DNA from: Bisporella sp. PMI_857
Taxonomy: Eukaryota; Ascomycota; Leotiomycetes; Helotiales; Helotiaceae
Direction: 5' to 3'
Assembly: GCA_021307315.1 (NCBI GenBank)
Contig: JAJSPD010000164.1
Coordinates: 1-39,491 of the forward strand
Length of the DNA: 39,491 nucleotides
The notes beneath the pieces were generated by a model, which saw only the letters and a list, made by a program, of their open reading frames with translations, had not been told where the DNA came from and did not search any database. Every line of letters starts with the position of its first letter. The stretch's first letter is position 1. Positions 21,472 through 32,089 of the stretch are shown here, piece by piece. Position numbers and translations under genes: made by a program.

Positions 21472-23335
21472 ATAGTATATTGAAATTATAGGGAAACACA
21501 TTTGATTTGTAGATGTTACGTTGTCAAGTTTTGAAGACTCTCAAAAGCTATTTAGCTTGTCTGATCTATCGTGCTTGGTAAGCTCAGACCCTTCAGATAG
21601 AAGATAACTGACCAATTACAGTAATGTCAAGAAACAGGTTGGCATCATAAGGGCTACAAGGAAGACTCTACTGGTCTTTCCCAATACCGCGACGACGATC
21701 CGCTACAGAGCTTTAAAGATGTAATAGCTCGAGAACAACTACTGTTGAACAGCACAAGGTAGACAATCCCATACCATCATCAGGCAACGAACCCCCTTCA
21801 ATACCGAGGGCCTCGTTCGGTTACGCATACATATCAGCTGGCATACAGTCGTTCTCGCCCTACGAAGCGGCCTTAGAACAATCCCTAGAATCTGCGATGG
21901 TAATGCTATTTGGGCCGGAACAGGGCACTAGAGGTGAAGCCGGAGAACTAGAGAACCATGTTGAGGGGGAAATCATCTTTCCACAGCTAACTTACTGGCA
22001 TAAGGCAGCGGTGGTTGGATAAATACCAGAGGGCCTCGGGTGGGCGAGATAACTATCGCCGCTTCTCTTCTGATCCGGAGTGGACAAGGAGACGGATAGA
22101 GAGTTCGAGAAGCAATATCGGGTGTGGTTTAGGCTGACTTAGATGGAGCTTAGTATGTTCTTTGTGTTTTACGTACTCTAAACAGCACTCCGTACTGAAA
22201 CGCGGAAAGGCTAAGATTTTGAAGGGTGGTAGAGATGAAGTGCTTGCTGACGGGAAGATGATTCTAGAAGGCAGAAGCAATACGCATTGTTCCTTATGTC
22301 CATGTGAAAGCGTATATACTAGACTCTCTATACACAAAAGCACCACTTTCTACCTACAGCTAGGTTATGAACTAGCTGCACCAGTTCCAGGAAGGCTCCG
22401 CAAGCTGATCGTACTAGGCATGTGGGAGGGCAGCGCCACACCCCTCCCGAATCAAATCAAGTCAACTCAAGTCTACCCAACCCAATGCAGCTCGGTGAGA
22501 CGGAAGCCGAAAAAAATAAAATAAAAAAATAAAAAAATGGATGGGTATTGACGTCGCTATTCACATTTTCCAAAGCGCCAACTGCGGGAAATACTATAGT
22601 CTATAGAAGTATGTATGGTATAGTATGCAGTGCAGTGCAGTATATAGCAGAAGTAATGAAGCAATGAAAATCAAGGGGAAAAAAAAGGAAAAAAGAGGAG
22701 AAGCACCCTGCGAGATCTGAGATCTGACACTGGTCCTGAAGTGATGTATCAAATCTATACCCATGTAAGCCATATAGTACCATACGGCACATCACCGCAC
22801 CTGACGCATAAGAAAGCCAATATGATCTATCGATTACTGTACTATACAGTATATGCGCGACAATCCCGTCGATTATTACGATTATTACGATCCTGGAGAT
22901 CCCGATGGTCCCGGGAGGGGCATGGGGCTGAATGGGCGGCATTATTAATGACGTTGAAGTGCGAAGCTGGCGATTCGAGGACTGTGAAGCGTGCTATAGA
23001 CGAAAGGCTCTGGGGAAACGGTACGACGAACAAAACAAAGCGCTTACTGCAGCTCGATTGGATCTCCTGTAAAGCCTGGTGGCCCACGGCCTGCCATTGT
23101 CTGCTGCAAACACCCCAAACCCTGGGGATCAATCAAGCTCTGGGCGGTCAATGCTCCTCGCAACTCTCCTACATCTATATATACTACAATACAGTGTAGC
23201 CAAGCGACTACCCTCAATTTCCAGCCGACTCTGGTACCCAGTCAACGTGTCAAATTCCTACAGGTCAGGACCGCCTCCAGTTCCGTATGGCAGACGACCA
23301 GTACTCCAACCTTCCCAGCCTTTGGCGGGAGCCAG
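21472..23335. other. Long gene-poor region with low-complexity tracts
   Basis: Nearly 1.9 kb without a supported gene. Overlapping open frames on both strands show no domain. There is an A-rich low-complexity tract at about 22508-22538, short GCAGT repeats near 22625-22640, and a GATTATTAC repeat near 22868-22888. Some may be decayed coding or repeat DNA. Confidence 0.45.
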
Positions 23336-24420
23336 TATATCGGAGATCACCGGAAAGAATGCTGTGTATTATCCAAACTATCGGATTTCTCAAGGGGAGA
23401 CTCCATCTTCCCTTAAACTACTGCTGAATTGACCATGCATTCTACGCTTTTGCAAATGTCTCTTTCGATGGTTCAGTGTTTGTAAATCTCCCAAAGGTGC
23501 CCTTAACGGTTTGAGCTGACTTCAGCGACAGTTAAGTGATGAGTGGGCGGACGCACAAATGCCCGTTGATGGTTGCATAGGGTGCCTGAACTCTTTTATG
23601 CCCTTGAAAGCGAGATATTCTCATCTCAAAGTGCCTCTCTCAATTGGTGGTGGTGCTACTAGTCAGAGTTTTGTTGCCACCGCATCTACTGCTAGGAAGC
23701 GACACAACTTTACCCGCTCTGCAAAAGGCTTCTTAGCGCTCAATTTCTCTTCAAAGCCCATCGCAGGGTTAAGGCAAAGTCTCAGGAATAGCTAGCCTCT
23801 GAATAACCCCAAACTGCACCCTTGTTGCTCCAATTTTTTAAAAGCACGCTGACTGTTGTGTGCCATAGGCCTAGTCGAAACCTCCGGGTTTGATGGATTT
23901 GACAGTAAGTTCTGTTCCCTCTACCTTTGAATACACACTGATATTCCTTGTTGATTGGGGAATCCCTTCAACCCTCAACAAGGTCGAGATTTTCATCCCT
24001 TCTAGCCAGCATCATCAATCTAATGGCTTATGATTTCGCCGGTCCACAGTCTGAGGAAGCAGTATATCATACTCAGCCGTATCCTGGCGCTCCTAGTGAG
24101 CTATCCAGCTCTGCTGCCGTGGATTGTGTTCTCTCCACGGGCTTCCTACCTGCAAAGATATTACTGGGGGTCCCGGCGTATGTCAGATCGTTCCTGGGTG
24201 CAGATGCACCAGGTCAATCTTACAGTGGCAATAGCGGTGACGGGGGAACGTTGAGTACAAGCAGTTACCAAGATATGGCGCCGAGGAGATAATCAACACC
24301 CACGTTGTCAGTGTCTTTTGCGTCAGCAGCGGCGGTGCTTTCGCCTCCTATGACGGTCATGAGACGGTAAGGATCAAAGCAAACTATTGCAAGGAGGAGG
24401 AGCTTGTGGTGAGTCGCTCA
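23336..24420 (+). pseudogene. GH18 chitinase, degraded
   Basis: Fragments of a fungal family-18 chitinase appear in order but in shifting frames: KNAVYYPNYRISQGETP, DHAFYAFANVSFDGSVF, an intron from about 23482 to 23530, DEWADAQMPVDG, VPLSIGGGATSQSF, SGFDGFD, INLMAYDFAGP, AKILLGVPAYVRSFLG, and HVVSVFCVSSGGAFASYD near 24300. A stop (TGA) lies between the first two blocks. The catalytic DGxDxDWE region is split and frameshifted (FDGFD near 23895, DWG/DWE near 23958). About 60 residues between this and INLMAYDF are missing. The frame breaks again after SSYQDMAPRR. The enzyme would hydrolyse chitin if whole; this copy cannot. Confidence 0.85.
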
Positions 24421-25881
24421 GAACCGCCGTCTTTGATACAAAACTAACAACAAAGCAATATTACTCAGTTGCTACGATTTTAAGCTCTGGGTTTTTGTAT
24501 CATCAGCCGAAGTAGTTTGGGTTTCAGTGTAACATTTCAGCCTGCTCTAAGTTCTACTAGGCCAAATCTGTGTACTTCAAGCCATAGCAGTCCGAATAGC
24601 ACTTCTGGATTTTGGACTACCTTGACTTGAAGTATGAATAAGGCACATACGACATATAGTATGTTAAGGTATTATGCGCCAGACGCAATCACTTCGAGGT
24701 GCAATATTTCAAGCCAATGTACCCGTAGTTGTAGTACTCCGAATCTAAAAATAGTTTCAAGTCACGGTTATTACTCACTCACAAGGTGATTCGTTGTGGA
24801 ACTAGTGACGCGGTGAGGGAGGCTCCAGAGTGAGTGAGGTCCTACGGTGCTAGTGTATGAGGAACACTAGTGTTGGGAATAGAGCAAAATTGGACCCCCC
24901 GGCACTGACGCATCCGTTACGATAGCGCTTGGGAACAGCGCTGAAAGGGGAATAAATTTCGGCTCCCGGGTTCGTGCTATGACATTGCTGGTACTAACGA
25001 TTCTCCCGTACCATCAAGATGTTGGTGCCAATTCTTCGCTAGTACTATCACGCGTTCCGTGCCAACTTGTCTTAGCACTACATGGTTCGTGACAAATACG
25101 TAAGAATCTAAAGCTAAAGAAGGAAGAGGAGCTCGAGGAAAGCGGGCTATATATACACGAGGGGCTCTGAGAACTCGGCTAATATAGGTTACGTGTGCTC
25201 CAGAGTAGGGACGGGCATGTTATTGATTATGTGATGGCTTCTAGAGAGATTCAGGCCGAGAGTTGGCATCGCGTCGCATCCCGACTAGAAACAGATGCTC
25301 TTGTTGTTGATATCTCATTTTCGTTTGGCTAAATCGGCCTCAGGGCATGGATGCTCTCTTTAACTTTGGTGTAAATTGAGGCTAAGTGGTGATAGGAGTG
25401 GCTGGGCGTATTAATGTGTGAGGAGAAGGTATCCATTGAAATTGAACGTGAATATATGAAGAGTGAAAGTAATTGTATTAGGCTATATCGTCGTTCAATC
25501 TCTTGTGATTTGATCGCTTCATATAACCGAAGCTCTGAAGTTTTGAATGGTATAAAGTCGTTAGAAATTGGAAAATTATGTGGCATACCGTTATGGTAAG
25601 TTGGTTGTATTTCGAGGTTAGACTATGAGTCACGACGATTGAAGTAAGCTGACGACGAGATATTCGATATTTCAAACGCTACAGTAATATTAATCTTGGG
25701 GCTAAGCGGCGATTGATATGTAGAGGGCCTGATACTTTGGCACATCGCTTTTTCCTTGCCTTCGAAATATAGGCCACCGCCTTCGTTCCCTTCTTATGCC
25801 TTCCAGCGATCGTTTCTCGGTGATACCTATGCCAGGAGCCGAGTAATTCGCACTGCTGTCGCCACTCCATTCTCCTTTTGG
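24421..25881. other. Gene-poor region, probably old repeats
   Basis: No supported gene. The segment 24840-25330 has the uneven texture of an old retroelement, including a TGTTGGGAATAGAGC start-like stretch near 24871, but I could not define ends or a coding remnant. An AT-rich minus-strand frame at 25329-25586 shows no domain. Confidence 0.4.
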
Positions 25882-26139
25882 TGTGACGGGTTGAACCCGT
25901 AAGGATGACTCGGCTGCACGTGCCTTTGGCACGAGCCAGCTCTCGTTGTAAACACGTGACAGCGCGTAGTCCCCGTGAACCCTCCGTGGAGCCACCGACC
26001 CGTTATGTACTAGCGAACCCGTTACAGGTCTAGCTATAAGACCGCAGTCTCCTGGATTCTCCTTTTCTCTCCTCATGTTGATTCTCTTTGTATTATAGCA
26101 GTGATAGTCAATTGAACAAGTTACTATCAGCCTGTCACA
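25882..26139. mobile_element. Solo LTR (TGTGACGGG...CCTGTCACA), 258 bp
   Basis: The ends form the inverted pair TGTGAC/GTCACA typical of LTRs. The element is flanked by the 4-bp direct repeat TTGG (25878-25881 and 26140-26143). It is GC-richer than its surroundings. No internal retroelement coding sequence adjoins it, so it reads as a solo LTR. A primer-binding site just after 26139 cannot be ruled out. Confidence 0.7.
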
Positions 26140-26360
26140 TTGGGACTCCCCCCAAAAAATGTGTTCAAGCCCTTCCTCATTACTCGCTTATAAGCACGAC
26201 TTGCCTATTGAGTACGTTAGTAAGCATTTTGCCTATTAATCGCTCGATTTTTATAGGCGTGCTTCGTTATAGATGCTAATTTTTATATTATTTTGCACTT
26301 GCCGCACCCATGGCATAATCGCAAAACTTTACAATTCTATTTGGGTATTTAATCTGGCAG

Positions 26361-27621
26361 TTATGCTTTAGGCTTTCTTGCTACTAGTAAATACATCGGG
26401 GTGAATATGCCTTGGCTGCCGCCAGCGACCAATGCGTCTCCTCCCTTTCTCATGGTGTCCATCGTCTTCTTCGCGCCAGCCGGTGCGATGCCGACCAATC
26501 CTAGCAATCCCAGGAGTGCCGAGAAAAGCATGATGCCCCAAGTGCTATTCTTCAAATATGAAAGGAAGTCCCATGCTGTCTGAGCATGCTTGAGATCACC
26601 ACTCATAGGCCAGTACCACGGTGCAGAGTCTAGGCCATCTTTGTCAATAGCCAGGTCCCTATGTACCTCAAGCTCCAGACCGGCTGCCTCAATAGCTGCT
26701 AGACTGTCCGAAATATTCACCATATTCGATATGCCAAAGGCTTGTTCGATATCGACACGAATGCGCCGGTGAGCCAGGTTCTCATTATCATATTCCTCCG
26801 TCATCAGCCATTCGTAGATGCCGACTACGCCTCCCGGCTTCAGAACACGGCGTATCTCACTATAGACTCCCTGCAGTGACGGAGCATGCACCGTTGCTTC
26901 AAAGGCATATACAGCGTCAAACGAGGAATCTGGGAACGGCATCGCCTGTATAAATAATTATGAGCAGCGTTCCACAGCAGAAAAGCAAGATGTGCGCAGA
27001 GGTCTGCAGAATGAAAAAGTAAGTTCAGCTTACCATAAAGTCGCCTTGGACGAACTTGAGCTTGTGCGAAAGTCCGGCCCTCTTGCCGTACTTTTCGGCG
27101 TGTTTGAGCTGGTACTCGCTGATATTCAAACCGGTCACATGGCAGCCAGTGAATTTCACTATCTCCCGAGCCGGCCCTCCCACGCCACATCCGACATCGA
27201 GGACCTTCATATCGCCCTTGATGCCGATGCTGGCCCCTAGATAGTGTTCGTGGCGAGCTATAGCCTGAGAAAAACTCTCGCCACGGGCAAAGCGACAAAA
27301 GTGCAATGATTCACCCCAGGCGTACTCATAGATGTCCGTAGTCAGGTTGTAATATTGCCTGGTCAGGCTGGCGTAATCCTCTCTCCGGGCTCGCCTGGTA
27401 TCGTCCGTTTCGTTCTCGGCATCTTTGTTGTCCCAGTGTTTGAAGTACTCGCCCATGGCAAGGTCGTGAAGGGTCTTGTCTTTGCTCACCATCGCGCGCA
27501 GGCCGCGTTGAGAATTCGCCGAACCACGATGCAGGGCGCTGTCAAATGCAGAAGACGTAGATACCGCTGACGTATTCGCCTGCTCCGTCAGTGCGGCTTC
27601 CATTCCATTCTCGACTGCCAT
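26361..27621 (-). CDS. Sterol 24-C-methyltransferase (Erg6 type)
   Basis: Two exons (27621-27034 and 26945-26361) joined over an 88-nt intron (GTAAGC...ATACAG) give 390 residues, the usual Erg6 length. It transfers a methyl group from S-adenosylmethionine to C-24 of a sterol in ergosterol synthesis, normally at the ER or lipid droplets. Visible motifs are YEYAWGESLHFCRF (sterol-binding motif, usually YEWGWG), the SAM site VLDVGCGVGGPAREI, then GDFMAMPFPDSSFDAVYAFE, EATVHAP, RVLKPGG and the sterol-methyltransferase C-terminal domain PWYWPMSGDLKHAQTAWDF, ending in a hydrophobic segment (MLFSALLGLLGLVGIAP). The frame is intact. Its place among repeats and decayed genes, and the altered YEYAWG motif, suggest an accessory paralogue rather than the housekeeping copy; that is inference. 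Confidence 0.93.
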
Positions 27622-28875
27622 GATGGCCTGGACAAATAGCAGAAACCTATGTGGCGTTACTTGAGACTTTTCCTTTAATGGTGATGTAAGGATGTGGGAA
27701 CCAAAAGCTCAAACGCAATTCGATTTGAAAGGAAACGAACCCCTTCCTAGCATTTTCCACGAAGAGTCAAGCCAACGGGCATCTACCTATATACTGTATA
27801 AGTTGGGGGCCAAGGTACGGTACTGCAAGAACAAGGCACTGGTCCGGCCTTCTCTGCAGGGTTATCTTTGCGTAATATTTCATACTTCCGCGCGGTCTGC
27901 TTCTCGTATGTTGCACTCGTAATTAACCAATAGATTCTGGTCATTTTTAATGATTACCCTTCCGCCCCAGAAATGAAAGTGCAGCCTATACAGATATTAC
28001 GAATTGGATTCACCCATATTCAAGGACACTGCTTAGACGGGAAACAATAGAGCATCTCAGTGGCTCGCCAATGCTATGCTGTCGGGTAAATGCCTTTCCC
28101 AAGTAGGATTGCTCGTCACCCAATTGGGTGGCTCGTGCGTTGTGACGGGGCGTAGTTATCGATACGGGCTCGCTTGGTGACCAACAATCTCACCTGCAGC
28201 TACATGGGGGGATGGCATATGCTGAACAGCAGTGTTGGGCATGGCCAGCACCAACCCGGTAGTAGTAGCCCTTGGCTGTACAGTAGTAGGATATAAACAC
28301 GCTCTCGTTAGATTGTCGAATGCTCCAACTTTATAAGGCAACCGCTTGGCCACATGGCGTTAGATCGTATAGGGGGTGTTCATACTTTTTGCAACCTGCT
28401 GTATTGCTTTTGAACGGGTATTAGTTGATGATTATGATTATGGTGGATTAGAGTGTGGAAGGTTATTCTGGGGAGTCGCCCCGCCATTTGCATGGTTATA
28501 TGGCTCTTACGAGCTGCCCATTCAGGAGCGGATGCGACCAACGTATAGCGTCACATCGCATGGACCTCGCCGCTCGGAAATGTGTGGAGATATGGATATT
28601 CCGGCAACCAACTCACAGGAGGCAGGGGAGGTAAGCAAGCCCCCGATTCTAGGAAGCTATTTCACACAAGGCTGAAAGCCAGTTCCCCACCAAAATCGCA
28701 GTTTTGAGCTCTGGAAATATCAATATAACTAGATTTGATTATAGATTTTATATAGTGTCAATTATATTAAACTATTTAAATTATTTAATTAATTTTTGCA
28801 AAATCTATATCTTATTTAAACAATTTGATATTAAGTTGAAAAAAGTCCTTAAAATAGAATTTTGGCAAAAATTAG
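27622..28875. other. Promoter side of the sterol methyltransferase, then AT-rich DNA
   Basis: No supported gene. The first few hundred bases presumably contain the sterol methyltransferase promoter. A short perfect palindrome, CACCCAATTGGGTG, lies at about 28117-28130. From 28700 on the sequence is extremely AT-rich, typical of a mutated repeat island. Confidence 0.5.
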
Positions 28876-29098
28876 TGTTAGTAGCCATTTGAATGTAGTT
28901 ATGATCATGTGACCAGCACCTGAAACGTGAGACCTCGATCCTACTCATCCCCGTAGCACAAAAGCTTAGAAAAAAAAGAATCATCAACCAACAATCAAGA
29001 CTTATCCACCAACCTCAACGAGCATTGCGCATGGAACACATGCGTGCGTGCCCTCAAGTTAAAGTATAAGTAATTACCGCAACCCGGGTGTTCCCACA
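28876..29098. mobile_element. Solo LTR, family A copy
   Basis: It starts TGTTAG and ends CCCGGGTGTTCCCACA. It shares a 37-bp identical block (starting CAACAATCAAGACTTATCC) and a 31-bp near-identical terminal block with the copy at 6807-7021. The flanks ATTAG and CTTAG agree at 4 of 5 bases, consistent with an aged 5-bp target duplication. Confidence 0.7.
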
Positions 29099-29828
29099 CT
29101 TAGCAAATTTTTATTGGTAAGAAACCTTAGTTTTAACTTTTGTATATTAAATTTAATCGAAACATATATACGAAGTATAAATTCAAACTACAATAAGTTC
29201 CGATTTAAACGCTACTTTTAAAATAAATTTAAAATAAGTTTGTTGTTGGACTATTTAAAGCTTAAATCAGCAATTTTGGTGGGGTACTGGCCTTAGGCTC
29301 CTACGTAGTCAATTTTTGCACTAGTGTGCCGTAGGTCATAAAATCTCCAAGCACATGAGCTGCGCCGTTACAGATCAATTACAGTCCGTACTTTTGACCG
29401 ACCATTAGTAACACTTGCTAGATTTTATATAAGATCATTAAACGTCACACGTTACTTCGTATGATTGGAAAGAACAACGCAATATTAATTTTGGCAGCTA
29501 TAGTTACGTACGAATGGCCTTGGGTTTTGGTTTCTGTAATTAGACCTCCGTATAGCAAATTAGATGTTGAACAGGCTAGGTCTAAGGACCATACCTAGTC
29601 TATTGTAGGCACCGGTAGGCACCAGTAGGCAACAGTAGGCATCAGTGTGATGACATGTGAGTGTCACGACCTCTATAAGTAGAGGGATTCTCTCCTGTAG
29701 GTTAGGTTCTATAACCTTCAGCAATTGATACTTGTTTGCCCTATGCTCTCTGAAGGCCACGTGACTTTCTTCCTCTATTTGAACATTAGACCCGGCAGTG
29801 CAATTACTTCTTCGTCCCGTGACACCCT
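29099..29828. other. AT-rich DNA and possible LTR fragment
   Basis: AT-rich to about 29560, then a TGTTGAACAGGCTAGG start-like sequence at 29564 and a TATAAGTAGAGGG stretch near 29675, both LTR-like. No matching end could be found. No gene is supported. Confidence 0.35.
29605..29644. repeat. Four tandem 10-bp units (GTAGGCACCA-like)
   Basis: Four successive copies of a 10-bp unit (GTAGGCACCG, GTAGGCACCA, GTAGGCAACA, GTAGGCATCA). They lie inside the possible LTR fragment and may be part of its regulatory region. Confidence 0.8.
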
Positions 29829-31040
29829 CTACGAATCCTGGTCCTGGACTTTGCAAAGGAGCCCGTCCTTGTGCACTTCCCAACGGTCGCTCCGACAACG
29901 GTCAAACCATAGAGGATGCTGTTCGGATCATACCTGTCCTTGATGTCCAGGAGTCGATTGTAATTGTCGCCGTAAAAGACTTGCTTCCAATCTGGATCAA
30001 TAGGATTTGCCTCATTCAAATAGCTCGACATTCCGCCTGGCACTAGCGCATCAAGACCAGGGCCGTAGACGTTGGTGATCAAGTTCCATGCATCTACATT
30101 GGCTGAGAGGCTGGTTCGGTTATACGGGCTGGTCGAGTACGTGGCGTCAGTCTTCAGATTTGATCAAAGATTGGAATGAAGAGGTACTCACGGTCCGAAC
30201 GCAAAATAGTGAATGGCAGTCCTCCAAGCTGGGTTAACAGAGTTGGCAACTGCTTGAGTGATGTCTTGACCTCGAGCAACATTAAGAGAGACACCGCCCG
30301 TGACGATGCCTGTCCCAGTGACCAGTGTGTCGAGCAAATCAGTAAGCGCCGAGGCATTAGTCTCACAGGTAACAAGATCCCGAGGGAGGAGGTATGCCCC
30401 CATATTGCCATCTGTAACAGGCTCCAAAGGATTCATGGCACTGTACGCATCGAGGAAGGTGTAATACCTTGCAAAGTACGATGCTGTTTGGCAAATTAGC
30501 GTTTTAGATCATCGCCGAGGCCTTTGACCGGGACGCAAGTAGTTAGGAGATCATCAAATTATAGGGTCAGGGCGTACAGTATGGTATACCACTCTGGTTT
30601 AGTGCTGCCAATGTTGGCCCGAGCAGTTCTCGTAGCTCTGACACAGCCAGGTTCGGCCCGAAGACGGGCGATACTGAAAAAAATCCGTCAGCTAGTGTCC
30701 AAACGGCGACTGCTCCAGCATCGACAATGGCGGGAAGGCTCCGCAACCACGTCTGAACGACAGAGAAAAGCTCTCACTTAAGGTGCCCTCAGCTATCGTG
30801 AATGTCAAATTAGCTGCGGCTACCTCGAGATCTGGATAAGCCTTCACCGTCACCGAAGCACCGCTGCATATGTATCGCCGCCCCCATCTGATGGAGGCCA
30901 GTATAATTCCGGGTTGTTAAATTTGGTGGCAACAAGATATTCGCCAGTCGCTGTGACGGCCTCCCATTCGAGAGGTGTAGAATATTGGCTGATCGCTACA
31001 AGCGTTCGCCGGGGCAGCAGACCGTTTTCCGATAGTCGTC
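29829..31040 (-). pseudogene. FAD-linked oxidoreductase (berberine-bridge-enzyme-like), 5'-truncated and frameshifted
   Basis: On the minus strand from about 31040 to the stop at 29829, blocks of a BBE-like oxidase appear in order: STPLEWEAVTATGEYLVATK, NNPELYWPPSDGGGDTY, VTVKAYPDLEVAAANLTFTI, WLRSLPAIVDAGAVAVWTLA, VFGPNLAVSELRELLGPTLA, NPLEPVTDGNMGAYLLPRDL, GVSLNVARG, NSVNPAWR, and the C-terminal BBE domain YLNEANPIDPDWKQVFYGDN, LLDIKDRYDPNSILYGL, RWEVHKDGLLCK. Frames shift after GDTYAAV and after GLTVVG. The N-terminal FAD-binding half, where flavin would attach, is missing; an inverted-repeat element lies just beyond (31159). Such enzymes oxidise alkaloids, sugars or polyketides; this copy is dead. 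Confidence 0.85.
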
Positions 31041-31324
31041 ATTTTTGAAAATTTACATTGAATCCGACAATTGGAGATTGATTAAAAGTTCTAGCATAGG
31101 CTTTGTAGCAACTGGATCTGTAGGGGCCAAATTATAGTCTAGACTTACCTTTTCATTTACGGCAAATGACTAGAATACCATCAAAAAGTGCACAAAACCC
31201 TAGATTACCATACTTTTTGTTGGCATAGGACTGAAATACCACTTTTATGGTATTCTAGGGCATCGCCAAAAAAAGTATGGTAATTTAGGGAGAGTAGTAC
31301 ATCCCTTATAAGCAAGCCTGTAGT

Positions 31325-31619
31325 TGTCACGGCTTTACCTCGGCCCTTAACACTACAGGGCTTGGCCCCTAACACTACAGGGCTTGGCCCTTAACACTAT
31401 AGGGCTCGGCCCCTAACACTATAGGGCTCGGCCCCTAACACTACAGGGCTCGGCCTCTGACATTACAGGGCTTGGCCTCTAACGCTACAGAGCTCGGCCT
31501 TCAACACTACAGGGCTTGTTTACACTGGCTTTTAGCCAGTTTCCTGTATATAAAGCACTGCTTTCTTTCCATTTTTTTTGTCTGTAGCTTGTTCTTTTTA
31601 TTCGCTTTGAGTTGTTACA
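31325..31619 (+). mobile_element. LTR-like segment, family B (TGTCACGG...GAGTTGTTACA), nested in E1
   Basis: It begins TGTCACGGC and ends GAGTTGTTACA, the same ends as the solo LTRs at 38567-38818 and 39007-39261. After a 22-bp repeat array comes the conserved block ACTGGCTTTTAGCCAG, TATATAAAGCACTGC and TCTGTAGCTTG, with a TATA box as expected in an LTR promoter. I see no target duplication (flanks GTAGT and GTGTA). Confidence 0.75.
31342..31517 (+). repeat. Eight tandem 22-bp units inside the LTR
   Basis: Eight copies of a unit like GGCCCCTAACACTACAGGGC plus TT or TC, in exact 22-bp register, differing by mostly C/T and A/G changes. A homologous array of six units is at 37866-37997. Only about two highly diverged units are discernible in the solo LTRs near 39 kb. 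Confidence 0.92.
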
Positions 31620-31736
31620 GTGTAAATCTTTATATTTGACTTTATTTTATTTCAGTTTCTATTGCAACTAATTGACTCCGTACGCTTTCCCAGACCTCTA
31701 GAATTGTAGGTGTGTGAAAAGTACGTGCAGTAGCGT

Positions 31737-31876
31737 CTTGGCCGAGAAAAGTCGTATTTCAGTCAGAAGCACGCAAAATGATGGTAATCCAGTCATACAA
31801 GCGGTTTACAGTAGTAGGACTGGATTACCATTATTTTGCGTGCTTCGGACTGAAATACCACTTTTTTTTTGCCAAG
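31737..31876. repeat. Long inverted repeat (about 58-bp arms)
   Basis: Left arm 31737-31795 and right arm 31817-31876 are near-perfect reverse complements. They share TATTTCAGTC, GAAGCACGCAAAAT and ATGGTAATCCAGTC, with a loop of roughly 22 bp. It lies inside E1 and uses the same GGTATTTCAG and ATGGTAAT words as the outer ends, so it may itself be a small inserted element. Confidence 0.85.
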
Positions 31877-32089
31877 ACAAAATTGTGGTATTTCAGTCCT
31901 ATGCCAACAGAAAGTATGGTAATCTAGGGTTTTGGTCACTTTTTGATGGTATTCTAGTTATTTGCCGTTTCATTTATTATGTACTATATAGGTAGCAGTT
32001 TTAATTAAATGTGCTTGTTATTAATTGAGGTTTTTCCCTTTTAGTTGTTGACTGTTTATTGATCGATTGTGGTCCAGCGTTCTAGAATG

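Larger units (their letters stand above)
31159..31968. mobile_element. Terminal-inverted-repeat element E1, 810 bp, with 7-bp target duplication
   Basis: The ends are near-perfect inverted repeats of at least 85 bp (left 31159-31243, right 31884-31968) starting ACGGCAAAT and containing AATACCATCAAAAAGTG and CCCTAGATTACCATACTTT. Identical 7-bp direct repeats TTCATTT flank it (31152-31158 and 31969-31975). Inside are an LTR-like segment (31325-31619) and a further inverted repeat (31737-31876). No transposase is encoded, so it is a non-autonomous, composite element. It shares terminal motifs with element E2 at 37692-38519. Confidence 0.85.

Noticed and set aside
22162..22524. A 120-codon plus-strand open frame in the 21.5-23.3 kb gap
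   Set aside because: It has no recognisable domain and a low-complexity lysine tail, and it overlaps open frames on the other strand.
25702..26076. A 124-codon minus-strand open frame
   Set aside because: It lies across the solo LTR at 25882-26139 and has no domain, so it is chance coding in GC-richer LTR sequence.
31342..31517. CRISPR-like array
   Set aside because: The 22-bp units are directly adjacent with no unique spacers, and the organism is a fungus. It is a simple tandem array in an LTR.
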